NCBI GenBank assembly: GCA_017165825.1
Contig: CM029386.1
Span: forward strand, 10,872,780-10,936,779
DNA: 64,000 nucleotides
Origin: Hepsetus odoe
Taxonomy: Eukaryota > Chordata > Actinopteri > Characiformes > Hepsetidae
Direction: 5' to 3'
Under the pieces are notes generated by a model. The model did not search any database, was not told the origin of the DNA, and was given only the letters and a program-made list of their open reading frames with translations. Position 1 is the first letter of the stretch, and each line of letters opens with the position of its first letter. A program made the position numbers and the translations under genes. Of the stretch, positions 1 to 11,960 are shown one piece after another.

Positions 1-220
1 TTGTGAAACGCAGCACAGCACAACACAACAAAATTCAGCTTCTGCGTTTCACGCGTATACACACACATGCAGCAGGGGGCAGCTATTGAAAGTGCCCGGG
101 GAACAGTGATGGGGACGGTATCTTGCTCAAGGGTACCTCAGGGCAACTTACTGGTGAGGGAATCAAACGCACAATCTTCCGATAAGGGGCAACTCCCTAA
201 CCACTAGACCTCTGCTGCCC
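1..220 (-). repeat. tRNA-derived SINE, cut by window start
   Basis: On the - strand this reads as the common tRNA-derived SINE of the window: a head ending 'ggggcagc', a tRNA-like A box (TGGCCTAGTGG in better copies), a B box near 'gggttTGAttcc', a unique middle ('cctgaggtacc', 'gcaaggtacc', 'tgcccactgctgcac') and a tail rich in CACTTT. The 3' end is lost at the window edge or is degenerate. Confidence 0.85.
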
Positions 221-221
221 C

Positions 222-418
222 ATGAAATTATACCTCTGCATTTCACCCATACATACAAACGTGCAGTAGGGAGCAGCTATTGAAAGTGCCCAAGGAGCAG
301 TGACAGCAACAGTAACTTGCTCAAGGGTATCTCAGGGCAACTTACAGGTAAGGGAATCTAACCCATGATCTTCCAACCTGGGGGCCATCGCCCTAACGAC
401 TAGGCCACCACTGCCCCA
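222..418 (-). repeat. tRNA-derived SINE
   Basis: Second copy in the same orientation, directly abutting the previous one. It has the same order of blocks (head 'tggggcagtggtggcct', B box, 'cctgagatacc', 'gcagctattgaaag' on the + strand), but diverged. It lacks the CACTTT tail. Confidence 0.85.
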
Positions 419-1324
419 CAAAACAAACAAATATCAAAATTTGTGCAATAATCAAACTAACAGCTTCTAGAAAACCTATATTCACAACATGTTGCATGCT
501 TACATTTAACTATAGGCTCCCGCATTCTCTTAACCTTGGTTATGATCCGTAATGGCTGGATGGAATGATCAGTCTGTAATCTGAAGGATTTCAGTTATAT
601 TTCTCATTGGTGGATCTATGCTAGATGTTGTATTAAAGTAACCTGTAATTGTTTAATAATACCAGTGCATAGTGTTGTCTTGATTTAAACCCAAAACACT
701 GAGATTTCACTCGCCTTTTCTATAGACGTTTTCTTGTGACCACAATGAAACAAACATAAAAATTTAAACAGCATCCAAAACTTTTTGGTTTTTAACCATA
801 TGTGAATGTATGCATAAAAACAAACAAAAAAAAAGACAAAAAACAATCGCCATCTGTTGATCGGCTGGCAAAGATTCATGTGGATAACTGTTGCTTTTAA
901 ATGATCCTTCTTTCTCACCTTAATCTCGCTATGAAACAAAAAGTCAGTTTGTCATCAGTAATAGGAGAAGATGGTACGAAGGGGAGGTAAACATGGTATA
1001 ATGGGTTACTATTATCAAACTCAGAAGACGCCTTAAAGGCAAAAGTCTTTCAATTTTGATGCATTACGTTTTGATGGCCCTGTGACCTCTCCCAGCCAGG
1101 TCCTACATGTTCTGCCTTCCAGTTAAAAAGGAGCACAGACAAGTCATGGCACTCCGTGGGATGTTCCTTTAAGAATCAAATGAAACAAGGTGCCACACAG
1201 ACATGTGGAGATTAGCAGTGCAGTGAAAAGTGCAAATCCCTGGGCGGTCAATTTTGATGAAAATACCAGAAAATCACAGTTATTGCCAGGAGCAGAAAAG
1301 TGCTTGTTAGTGCTGCTTGCCTCA

Positions 1325-1330
<6 letters not shown>

Positions 1331-1360
<30 letters not shown>
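1331..1360. repeat. (CT)n microsatellite
   Basis: About 15 uninterrupted CT units. Confidence 0.95.
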
Positions 1361-1365
<5 letters not shown>

Positions 1366-1748
1366 CAACCCCCACCTTCCTTCGGTATGTTGGGTGCATT
1401 ACATTTGTTGTTTATTCTGAAACCATATTTACCATTTCACATACTCTGTGTCAAATCCATGCTAACGCCACTCGCTCACACTTAGGATCAGACATGCCAG
1501 ACAATAAAAACTTGATTAATTATTGAGTGAAATTTCCACCAAAAAAAGGCAAAGCCATAAGCCACAGGCTGATAATTGCCTGCAAAAACATGGTAGTCGA
1601 GTGACTTTGTATCAAATGTGCTTTCTTATATTCAAGAGCCTTCCAAAGGCTTGTGGGCATTTGTCTAAATTATGTATTTCATGTATTTTTAACATAAAGA
1701 ATAATCTCTCATAACTTAAAATGAGGATAATACTTTTAAGACACTGAA

Positions 1749-1800
<52 letters not shown>
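1749..1800. repeat. (CT)n microsatellite
   Basis: About 26 CT units with one CTTT interruption. Confidence 0.95.
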
Positions 1801-1802
<2 letters not shown>

Positions 1803-2040
1803 TGCAGTTTTTCCTAATTAAACTCTTGACAGCCATTCTGAAAATCATTTTAGGCTAATTTAGATTCTTTTTCTGAACAAATAGTGGGGCAAGCTTTGTG
1901 TTTGAGTAAAATTTAATGCCATCACGCCTGCTGTAATGATTGCAGTCCAAGGAAATTTGTGATTTCTGTGATGAAAGTGAGGAAATGGGTCATCTGAGTT
2001 TTAGGAAAATTATTCCTGAAGGTTTGGTAGAGCCTGAGTA

Positions 2041-2217
2041 CAAGTGAAAGTGATTATTTGTCATTTAGAAGACACAGCACATGGTGAACCACAACGAAAT
2101 GCATTCCCTGTATATAACCCATACACACACAGTGCAGCAGTGGGCAGCCATATTTGGTGCGCTGGGAACAGTGATGAGGACGGTACCTTGCTCAAAGTTA
2201 CCTCAGGGAATGCTATA
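2041..2217 (-). repeat. tRNA-derived SINE, 5' truncated
   Basis: The tail and middle of the SINE ('tttaacccat'-like block replaced by 'tataacccat', 'gtgcagcagtgggcag', 'ggtaccttgctcaa') are present on the - strand. The tRNA head is missing because the next SINE begins here. Confidence 0.8.
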
Positions 2218-2493
2218 GTGAAAGTGGAAAGTGAAAGTGAAGTGAAAGTGACTATTATTGTCATTGCGAGGTCACAGCACAGCACACAGTGAACCACAAC
2301 AACATTGGACCTCTGCATTTAACCTATGCAAACACTGTGCAGCAGGAGGCAGCTATGAAAGCGCCTGGGGAGCAGTGATGGGGACGGTACCATGCTCAAG
2401 TATACCTCAGGGCAACCTACTGGTAAGGGGTTTGAACCCACAATCTTCTGATCCTGTGGCCAAATCCTTAATCACTAAGGCCACCGCTGCCCC
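2218..2493 (-). repeat. tRNA-derived SINE, near full length
   Basis: A complete copy on the - strand with a GTGAAA-rich tail at 2218-2250, the 'gcgaggtcacagcacagcac' block, 'tttaacctatgcaaacac', 'ggtaccatgctcaag', B box region and head 'ggggcagcggtggcct' ending at 2493. Confidence 0.9.
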
Positions 2494-2498
2494 GGACA

Positions 2499-2592
2499 CA
2501 TGCAAACACCGTGCAGCTACTGGTTAGGGAATCAAACTCACAATCTTCCGATCCGGGGCCAACTCCCTACCTACTAGGCCACTGCTGCCACT
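2499..2592 (-). repeat. tRNA-derived SINE fragment with internal deletion
   Basis: The 'acacatgcaaacaccgtgcag' block is joined directly to 'tactggttagggaatcaaac' and the tRNA head. The central part between them is deleted. Same orientation as the preceding copy, so this is a short tandem array of SINEs. Confidence 0.75.
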
Positions 2593-2715
2593 AAAGTAAT
2601 CAGCCCTAAGTCGATGACCATGACATTACATTTGCTTCATTTCACACTGCGTTTACAGTATGATCTTTACTGCATCTATCTCTCCCATCTTCTTGTCCCT
2701 GTTGCAGATCAACAC

Positions 2716-2932
2716 CACCATGCGGCATTTAGCAGGCGCTCTTATCCAGAGCGACTTCCATGTCCTAATTACAGGACATTAATTACCTAAGGACAGTCTC
2801 CCTGGAGCAATTCAGGGTTAAGGGTCTTGCTCAGGGACCCAGTGGTGGTAGTGCCAGAGGTGGGATTCGAACCGGAAACCTCTTGAGCCATAGGCAAGTA
2901 CCCTACCACTAGAACACCCCCTCCCTTAAAAA
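2716..2932 (-). repeat. V-SINE-like element with LINE2-type 3' tail
   Basis: On the - strand: a tRNA-like head with 'tagtggtagggt' and B box 'ggttcgaatccc', a middle with 'ctgagcaagacccttaaccctga', and a 3' tail with 'gctctggataagagcgcc' and 'tgctaaatgc'. That tail is the conserved hallmark of V-SINEs, which are thought to borrow LINE2-type reverse transcriptase. The same family occurs at 44636-44848 and 48313-48478. Confidence 0.85.
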
Positions 2933-2939
2933 CGCCACA

Positions 2940-5436
2940 TAGTTGGCAGGATTCAAACCCATGACCTTCTGATAATGGAAGACCACAAGAGCATGTCCAC
3001 CCTTGAATGGGTCAAAAAATTAAAATAACTTCTGCAGCGTTCTACTCCAGGCTGTGGGAGGGCCTTAATTGGACAGGTCATGCTGGAAGGTCCAAAGTTC
3101 CCAACACTCCTCTTCATCTCTAAGCTCAGTTTTGGTCACAATTGGGTTTTTTCAGATGGTTAACAGGACTTTTTTCTAATGAAAAATGAATTATGTATAT
3201 GACACATACACATATCTATATCACTTGTTTTTATTATTGTTTTTATACACATTTTAATGTATACATGTATTTGTTTACGTAAATGTCTAGTAAGAATACT
3301 ACAATGGAACACTAGACTTAAAGAAAAATGTAGTCCAGGGCTTGTCCCACCCTTTGTAAAAGCTAATGGGCAGAAGGAGACAACAGTCCCTGCTGTTAGA
3401 TGGTGTCTTGAAAGGCCAAATAAAGAATGGACAATCAAAAGTACAACTTCCTGCTACCTGTTAAAAGATAATGTAACTCTCCAATGACATTTCCTTCTGC
3501 ACTCATGCTGAGAGAAAATCTGCACTGCCATGTTCTAGCCTTTAAGAGTATGCCTAAAGAGAGTGGCACATTTAATGGACAGCTTGCTAGTTGTGTCGGG
3601 CAGAAGCGAGAGTCAAATGCTGATACAAGGTATTGTCTGTGAGCCCTCAGCAGGGCTCATTTACATAAGCTCACGGCGCTTTCAGCTTCCCGTTAGCGAC
3701 AAAGCGGAAGAATGTGTGCAATTATCACATGTTTAACCCCTGCAGTGAGGTAGACGAAGGGTCCACTTGTGACATCTGTTGTTGTGGCACGCTGTATACA
3801 GAGCGATCCGTAAGTATTTGGACAATGACAGACTGCTTTTGCTTTTGGCTCAATGCTAGGAAATTAGATTTGACGATTTCATTAAAGCAGTTCCCGTGAA
3901 GATAAAGAGCTGAGTGTCAGCTTTAATTATCATGTATACATATGGATGAGCTGTGAATTAATTACAGCACTCTTTAAAAGACTGGACAATTGGATCATAA
4001 GTGATTGGACAATTGGCTGACCAAAGCCTCTTGGTAGGCTGCATGTTGATGTCATATTACTGCACACGAGAGCTAACAAAAAACCAATTAACTCTACATA
4101 GTGGAGTTCTCTGTAGTCCATTGCTGGAAAGACTATTGTGCAGGATATAGGTATAAAATGTGTGGAATAATACCATGAAAAGAATATATATCCAAAATAA
4201 TTGGTACCATTGTTAAGAACACTCAATAAGGAATATAGAAAAAAATAAGGTTCAATAAAAGCCCAAAGTTATAATATTAATGGTCCAGGAACCATACAAG
4301 AAACTTTATTATGGGGTATACAGTGAAACAATGGGGGGAGTGTATCCCATCCATGAAACATGCTGATTCACTTTGTTTTTGAAAGACAGTTTACAGAAGC
4401 AGTTTAAGTGCACAGATAAAAATGGAATATTTTTTACTGGCAAAGTCAGAACACCCAGTATTTCATGATGTCTATGAGTTGAAGAGTGAATACAAAACAA
4501 TTGGACCAAGTACCGAACATTATAACCTTATCTAAGATTACTAATTGATCCTTATGTTGGGCAGTTTACATGAATAAAAACAGGCCATGACGCATTGAAC
4601 GACAGGCTATTTAATTCGAGGTTAAACTACAGCCTCAAATTAAAGCCTACATTCTGCCTTTAACGCCTTAATTTATTCATATTATTCACTATCTGCTGTA
4701 ATTTGTTTATAAACTACTATAAAACTAATATGCACGTTTTAAAAGTCAGCCGTCATTTGTAGATAAATATTTTACAGCCTTTTAATCCTGTTCTATTGCT
4801 ATCTCTTTAGATCGGATTATATGTAAATATGACAAACGTAGTCCATGTTACAACACCCGGTAATCATGTAAAGGGAGTCTAAATTGCTGTAGGGTGAACA
4901 GGCAGAAATAAAAAGGTAAGGATGATTTTGTCTTCCATCATATGTAGTTATGAGAGGAAATGGGTACCCACGTATGAACCCTTGCAGCTTTTTGGAACTC
5001 ATTTCATTCAATTCATTTCAAATAAGCTGAAAATCACTGCAAGGAAACATTTGTGGACTGCCCTGTGCTCACACAGAATGGAGACATTCCACATGTGCTG
5101 AATTGATGGACAGATTATTCACCTTGAATTTTTGTTACGAGTCTACCAATCCAGAGTGCATCCCTGTGAGTAAAAATAAAGGAAAATTTGAGTAATTTTC
5201 AAAGAATGACAAGATGATGGCATCCTGAGCCCAATCATTTGCTTAATGGAAGTCACTCATGCAATCCATTCTGCTGTATACATTCATTGCATACATATAC
5301 ATTGTCTGAACAAAGCACCGTCTCCATTTTTATCTGGAGCAAGTTATTGAAAAACACCATCTGACCTTTACATTGTTGGGAAGTTCCATGCTGTAGGGAC
5401 CAATAAAAAATGCCACAAAAACACATAAACTCACGC
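2940..5436. other. gene-free stretch
   Basis: No exon or transposon recognised. Mostly AT-rich single-copy-looking DNA. The segment around 3575-3720 is less AT-rich, lacks simple repeats and looks like a candidate conserved non-coding element, but this cannot be tested from one sequence. Confidence 0.5.
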
Positions 5437-5485
5437 ACATTACATTTACAGCCTTTGGCAGACACTCTTATCCAGGGCAACATCT
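5437..5485 (-). repeat. V-SINE/LINE2 3' tail fragment
   Basis: Reads on the - strand as 'gataagagtgtctgccaaag' followed by 'gtaaatgtaatgtg', the 3' tail of the V-SINE/LINE2 type without its body. Confidence 0.65.
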
Positions 5486-5489
5486 ACAA

Positions 5490-8105
5490 GTTCTTAGTAG
5501 TTTCCAAAGAAAATATGTCCATCACAGTGGACAACCTGGAATTTAAAGTACCTTGCAACTAAAATTCTGCTAAAGAATGAAGCTTAAAGTCCACCAGATT
5601 ACACTGAGAAAACTGAGCAGATGCATGACAATTTGTAAATACATTTAAGGTTGTAAAAGTTGATGTTTGTGTTGGTTTGAGACATGAAGATCCTAAGTGC
5701 TCATTGAAAAGATGGGCTTTCGGTCAGTGAAGACAGCAAGGGTCTCAGCAGCACTACTGAGGAGTTTAATCTGAGCAGAGTTTTGATGCATGTCTTCTAT
5801 TTTGAGAAGCAGGAGTTCATTTCAGGCTGAGCTTGATGCTCTAACTCTAAGTTCACACTGGGAGCAGCAAGAGAGTCAACATGAGCTCTAGTCGCCCTGT
5901 CTGCGATGCTGCTGAACACTGTGGCAATCAGTCAGCACGTTGTGTTTAGCCAATGAACTGCATTCTTGCTTAATGGTGAGTGTTCTGGAGGGAAAAATGT
6001 GCCTATAAATTGTGTTAAAATTGTGATACATTTATTTTACTACTATGGCTAAATGAAAAGTAATTGCTTATGGAGCAGCATAAAGATGTCAGAGATTGTT
6101 TTAGAACAAATTATTTTAGAACAAATGATTGGTCGGAAGGAAACTTTACATGATAGTACTCAGAAACTCTCTAGAGCAGAGCACGTCTTCATTCTGACTG
6201 GTTGCCCAGAACAGCAGCATATATTAATATCTAAACCCCTTAAGATATCCTTTCGCAGGTTCTTGATGACTGATACATACAATGTAAGTGAATAAAAAGT
6301 CTGTTTGTTTACCCCATGGCACTGTCCTACATGCCATTATAGTTATTAATGGTCCAAAAAAAAACAAAAAAAAAGAGGAAGAGCCATTTCATCCTAAATG
6401 GCCTGATTGATGCCTGCAGGTCTATAGCTCCCAGTTGGATGCTGAGAGGTTTTTTTTAGCTGAAGGCCTTGTAAGGAGAAGAACGTGGGGGGCTCTTAAA
6501 CACACAATCATGTTGGTGAAAGTTCTTTGATGATTTTAACGCAGACGTTAATAGATGGGCATTGTTGGGAAGGTGATGGCCTGCGGCTTGGCGGGTAAAT
6601 AACAGAGAGCTGTGTGTCCGGGGGTGTCGGGGTGAAGAATGAAACCCATGCTGTGATCCCTCAGTGACTGGCGAACACCCGCGCCACCCCATGATGCTCT
6701 TTTGTGCACAATAAAGTCAGACACTTTGATACACATGGTGCCTTCAATGCCCCAAGACAACAGAACTCATTAGCCAGGCTGACTTTCACCTGCTACCGGA
6801 AAGAGCGTCTACATATCTGTTCTAAAGGTATGGTCATGTGACACAGAAGATCTGTGGAAATGATCTAAACCACATTGCTAGAATTTCATATTGGTTCATA
6901 CTAAATCACTGGTGGAGGTAGAGGCTGGTGGTGGTGGTGGTGGAGGGTCCCAAATACCCCCCCTCTCCTAACCATCCCATCACAGTGCCAGTGGGTGCCT
7001 TTTCATCTCTCCTGGAATCGATGACATAATTCATGCAGTAATGACCAACTGGACACGGCGCGCCCCACTGTGCCCATTATTGACCAATTCCTTTACGGTG
7101 CATTACAGATTTCACGCTCCATCTTGAGAGGGGTCTCTGCTGGAACATTTGGCCGGGGTCGAGGGAGGAGGAGGGAGAGACAGAAAGAGAGAGTTGCCCC
7201 AAGATCTTGGTCCATCTGCCCCAAAAATGCTGTGGACGTGATTTGCATAATTCCGTTCACAGGGTGGTGGCTCTGGAGTCAAAGAAGCAAGAAAGGCAAT
7301 GAAATCAAATGGTTGTATTATTCCCTCATATTAGTAGGACTACCACCCATTTTAAAAGCCTTGCAAACAAGACAAGTAGCCATTCAGGGCCTGAGTGCAG
7401 CCAAGCCATCCTGCAGAGCTTTGGTGCAGTAGCTTCATTGCTGGGGCAAGCTGCAAAATAAAGACATTCTTAGAGTAATGGTGAAGAAGAAGTGCTTTTC
7501 CTTAACAAGCCTTATAATGGATGGTTCTTCAGAGAACAGTCGGCATAGTGGAAGTGTGAGAAACCTTTTTATCGTTTAAAAGTTTTTTCAAGACTGTCAA
7601 ATAAAAGATTTTTTAACCTGGGAACCATATATCCAAGTCAGGAATTATTTATGAAATGTTATTTCCAAGTGTATCCAGTAATACTTATCCTCAGGCTGGG
7701 TAATGCAGTGGCAGTGACCTGGCCAGGAGGTCAGTCACCAGATTATTAAAGATAAATTTGAAGAGGTTCTTGTCTTGACTCCTGAAAAACATCTATGCTT
7801 TCTTAAAATTCCCCAACTTGTTTAAAGTGCAATGGAAGGCTCCTTAGGGAAACAATACTTGAAACTTCATTTACTTGTCACTATATCTTTACTATGTCTT
7901 GATGTAAGCTGCAAACAATGAAAAATCCCAATAAATTAAATTTTCTATAAAAGCGTTTTATGGGAGTTAGGAAAATGTTAAAATCAGTGTTTAAAAACTT
8001 CTGTATTTCAAAAAATGGACGCAGATGTGTGGTTTTTTTTCATGAAATTAGCTTATTTTGTCTAGCAAACAACTGAAATTAATAGGCCTGTGCCATTTGC
8101 ACATG
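5490..8105. other. gene-free stretch
   Basis: No supportable exon. A 120-codon open frame at 7070-7432 (+) has a basic, low-complexity start and no family resemblance that I can see, so it is not called a gene. The segment 6440-7260 is somewhat GC-richer than its surroundings. Confidence 0.5.
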
Positions 8106-8260
8106 TTTTTTTCACTGCTTCATGCTATAATATATTTGGATCTCTTCTGCTTGAATGATTCATACAAAGGTCACTGTGTCCTTTAGAAAGCCTGAAGAAC
8201 TATTTAACAATACATACTAGAAAATCTGGCTCTTTGGAAGCAAAATATGAATCAATGAGT
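8106..8260. repeat. diverged interspersed repeat, copy A
   Basis: Shares an ordered set of blocks with 10318-10475, including 'aggtcactgt', 'agaaagcctgaagaactatt' and 'agcaaaatatgaa'. The pair is diverged. The family is not identified. Confidence 0.45.
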
Positions 8261-9578
8261 AGCACGGAACTGTAATATCTACTATAATATCTAATATCAG
8301 ATATGCAATGTCTGTAATATCTAAATATCATTAAGGTACCATTTGCCTCCTAGTTCATACAGCCCAGATTTGGAGAGCTGCATGCAGATCAAATTGATTT
8401 CATTTCCATTGTGTTGTAGGAAAACATTCAAAAATGTGGAATAAAAAAAGCATTGTTAGTACAAGACACAGCAAGTGTCTGTACGCTACGTTCTTTTTGT
8501 ACCTTTTTTTGAAAATGACAGAGTGCGAGACAGGGAAGGGTAAAGGTGTGGGCGTGTGGGCCTCCAAGTCTCTAAATTAAAGTCTATAAATATGAACCGA
8601 GTGTTATGACGGCATGTGAAAGCGGCATTATGTCTTGCTGAGCATGCGCAAGAACTTGTGACTTACACATGCCAAAAAAAGTGCAGGAGCGAGAACATGA
8701 TGTGATGCGAGCTGAAACCCAAGCGTAATCTGTGAAGACTTTTATCACCTTTATTAATTATTAAGAACAAACAGCCCCTATTGACCGGCCTTTCATGTTT
8801 CCTGGTTCTTCATGCACACTCTTACGAATAAATTTGTCAGAAATCCTTTGGATTCCTAAAGAGCTTTTCAGTGGACAGTTCTTTAAAGCAGCATCTGCAG
8901 GTGACATTTGTGAGAAAACGTTTCTCAGTCAAAGTACTGTCCCAGGAAAACTTTATTTTTAAGACTGTATTCTTGCTTTACACTTGATATATTGAGAAAA
9001 TCATGCCTGCCTTGCCCACCCATTCAAGATGGACAGCAATTCATGTAGAGGCTTGCAAGTTCCTGAAGCTCAGTGTTTTCTCCCATGACCCTCTGCAACT
9101 GCAATGAGGGCGCTGAGGCAAGGAGTGGACATTAAAGGGGGTGCTGAGATTCAAAAGGACTGAGCAAAAAGTGAAGAAAAGAGGCCTGGGCCCGACAAGT
9201 CCTCTCTAAATCATCATTGGAAAACCATTAGAAATGTGGCAGGGAGGAGCGGGCAGATTGGCGAGCGGGATGTCCAACAAAGCGCCGCTCTTTTGGAACA
9301 ATGACGCAAATGAAGTGGAAGGAAAGGGGGAGTGGTTTTAGGACACATCTCTGGGGTTCAAAAAGGCCCATAAAGTTTCTTACTCATTCGCATGTGTAAA
9401 GTTATATTCATGAGTTGTTAACTATTTTGTCCCTTAATGAGGAATTTATTCAAAGTGTTTTTATTTTCTTCCAATGGAATGCCAGATGGTTGTGAAATGC
9501 CCCATACGTTAATTAAAATACTTTAACTAAAGCACTGTCAAAGATTAAACAAGGCAGGATTTTAGAGATTTGAATTTA
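8261..9578. other. gene-free stretch, repeat-poor
   Basis: No exon or known repeat seen. 8560-8720 and 9180-9430 are GC-richer islands without low-complexity sequence, candidate conserved regulatory DNA upstream of pcdh8. Confidence 0.45.
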
Positions 9579-9821
9579 TGAAAGTGACTATTCTTGTCAT
9601 TGCGAGGTCACAGCACAGCACACAGTGAAACTGGACCTCTGCATTTAACCCATGCAAACACTGTTTTTTGGAGGCAGCTATGCTAAGCACCCAGGGAGCA
9701 GTGACAGGGACAGTACCTTGTTCAGGGGTACCTCAGGGCAACCTACTGGTAAGGGGTTTGAACCCATAATATTCTAATACTATGGCCAACTCCCTAACCA
9801 CTAGGCCACCACTTCACCGCT
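9579..9821 (-). repeat. tRNA-derived SINE
   Basis: Near-complete - strand copy: tail 'gaaagtgactattcttgtca', 'gcgaggtcacagcacagcac', middle 'ggtacctcagggcaacctac', and a tRNA head whose last bases are degenerate. Confidence 0.9.
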
Positions 9822-10065
9822 TAGTGAACATTATCTATGGCATTATTTTATTCTAACAATTTATTTAAATTGAATAATACTAACTCAAACTGTTTGTAAA
9901 TGAAATTAATTGCAAACCTAAGATAAAGCAAAGACTCCTTTATGGGAAAGCAAACATCACATATAGAATCACGACAACATAAAGAACCATTCATGTTTTT
10001 CTGTAGGATAGACATCCTTTCTAAAAAAAACATTTTATTACAATAAAGACGGTATTCATATACAG

Positions 10066-10515
10066 CACCGTGCAAAGGTCTTCAGCCACTTCTCATTTCT
10101 TTATAATTTGCTAGGGAATTACATTGTTGTCTGTCAAACTGTACTTTAACTTAAAGAAATAATATACAGAAGATTTCCTGCCACATACTGCAGAGTTTTA
10201 AGATACAAAGTGCTTTGATAAAGGGTTTCCAACCACTCAGCATTCAGTAGCATCAGGTTTCTAATCACCAAACTGATCATCTGTCATCATCAGCACCTGT
10301 TTCTTTACAGCTTAAGTTTGATGGCTTTGTTCTGCTGGAATTATTCATATGGAGGTCACTGTATGGCTTAACAAACAAAAAAAACAACCCGATGTTCCAA
10401 AAACCGTGTTTTTCAGGAAGCCTGGATAACTATTCCTCAATAATACACTAAAAACTAGCAAAATATGAAAAAATAATAAAGGGGGGGGCTAATAAAATGG
10501 GCGAAAGATGTCTAA
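10066..10515. repeat. diverged Tc1-type repeat (left end) with copy B of an interspersed repeat
   Basis: Starts after TA with 'cagcaccgtgcaaaggtctt', which resembles the terminal inverted repeat 'cagtactgtgcaaaag' of the Tc1-type elements at 28073, 51020, 53545 and 63664. The interior at 10318-10475 matches 8106-8260. No clear right inverted repeat was found. Confidence 0.45.
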
Positions 10516-10663
10516 AAGTTCATTCATTCATGTTAAGTTGTTGGTTGCTTTAGTTTATTGTTAAACTAAAGTTGTTATTCATAATAAGCCTTTATCAACA
10601 TGTCGGTTCGTGCTATGATATGTTTATGTATATATGTATATATATACATATATACATATATAC

Positions 10664-10921
10664 GGGGCAGCGGTGGCCTAGTGGTTAGGGAGTCGCCCTG
10701 CATCGGAAGATTATGGGTTTGATTCCCTCACAAGTAGGTTGCCCTGAGGTACCCCTGAGCAAGGTACCGTCCCTGTCACTGCTCCCCGGGTGCTTTCAAT
10801 AGCTGCCCACTGCTGCACGGTGTTTGTGTGCATGGGTTAAAAGCAGAGGTCCAATTTCGTTGTGGTTCACGCTTGCTGTGCTGTGACCTCGCAATGACAA
10901 GGGTTGTCACTTTCACTTTCA
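10664..10921 (+). repeat. tRNA-derived SINE, full length
   Basis: The best preserved + strand copy, about 258 bp. The head 'ggggcagcggtggcctagtg' carries an RNA polymerase III A box (TGGCCTAGTGG); a B box-like 'gggtttgattccc' lies about 55 bp further on. The unique body follows, then a tail 'tcactttcactttc'. It sits against a (TATA)n stretch at 10627-10663. Confidence 0.92.
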
Positions 10922-11883
10922 TGTAGATTTACAAATAATGAACTTTAGTCAAGTGTTAACCATCGTTAATTAAACAGTTTGTTTAGTTTGTTGAGTAGTT
11001 TCTCTAATGATCAAATTTACATAGTTGTCCACTAAACCCAGATTTTCAATCAGCCAAGACATGTTTTATTTTTTACATTTACACAAAAAGGGAAAAGGAA
11101 TGATGGCCAAAAGTTTCTTACAAGGTGAGTGATGATGGGCTAGCAGTGTTTCTCCAAGGAATTAGTCTAGGTTTGGGCAGCAACTGATAACAACTTAACC
11201 CCAATGCAGGAAAAAATAACTGATAAAAGCAAGAGCACTGCTTTTCATCTTCCTCCTTAAAAGGCATTAAATAGGGGGAAATAACAAACCTGTTTCTTTG
11301 CTGCAGCGAAGAAGGTGAGTGGTAACTAACAGGAGCATTCTCTGAGCTCCTTTCAAGGACGGTGTATCCATATCAAAGACGTAAGTTGTGTTAAGAAGCA
11401 ATTAGTGGTCGAAGTGATGGCGTGTGAGCCGGGTGGAGGGTGCAGCCCTGCAGCAGAACGTGCATTCATATTGGAGGGTCTTGTGACATTTATGCACTTA
11501 TATGCATGTGTGTGTTTGCACACTTTTCTAGTCTCCCGAGAAGGCTTTAAACTTGAATTTGATCCATTGCTGCAGGGATAGCATTCAGTCCCAAGAGCAT
11601 CACAAAGGTCAGACATTGATGTTTGGAAGGTCTGGAATTCAAACTGTTCTCTAACCCTTGAGCTCAATCCTAAACATAATTCCACACCACTGGGAGGACT
11701 TTATACCCCTCTGGCCCACCCTGTTGATGGATCACGATGACCACAGGTTGATGTACAGCAGCTGCACAGCATCCCATTCTATATTCCTATGGATCCCAGC
11801 TGTGTGTGTGCGGAAACTGAAGGAAGTGGGAATGTTAGATCCTTTTGCAAATGTAGTGTTTGCATGTGTGCAAGGGTTGTGGG

Positions 11884-11885
<2 letters not shown>

Positions 11886-11944
<59 letters not shown>

Positions 11945-11960
11945 TACACACACACACACA
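11886..11960. repeat. compound (CT)n(CA)n microsatellite
   Basis: About 27 CT units followed by about 10 CA units with one TA. Confidence 0.95.

Larger units (their letters stand above)
419..2040. other. gene-free stretch with two CT microsatellites
   Basis: No convincing exon or ORF on either strand. The short ORFs are low-complexity or lack coding character. Contents: AT-rich unique DNA and two (CT)n arrays at 1331-1360 and 1749-1800. Confidence 0.6.

Noticed and set aside
1..2592. CRISPR-like array of similar units
   Set aside because: Units are diverged SINEs of about 200-270 bp with tRNA heads, in a vertebrate genome.
7070..7432. 120-codon frame on the + strand
   Set aside because: Arg/Glu-rich low complexity at the start, no domain, and no promoter or splice context.
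10664..10750. tRNA gene
   Set aside because: A and B boxes are present, but the sequence repeats many times with the same non-tRNA body, so it is a SINE head.
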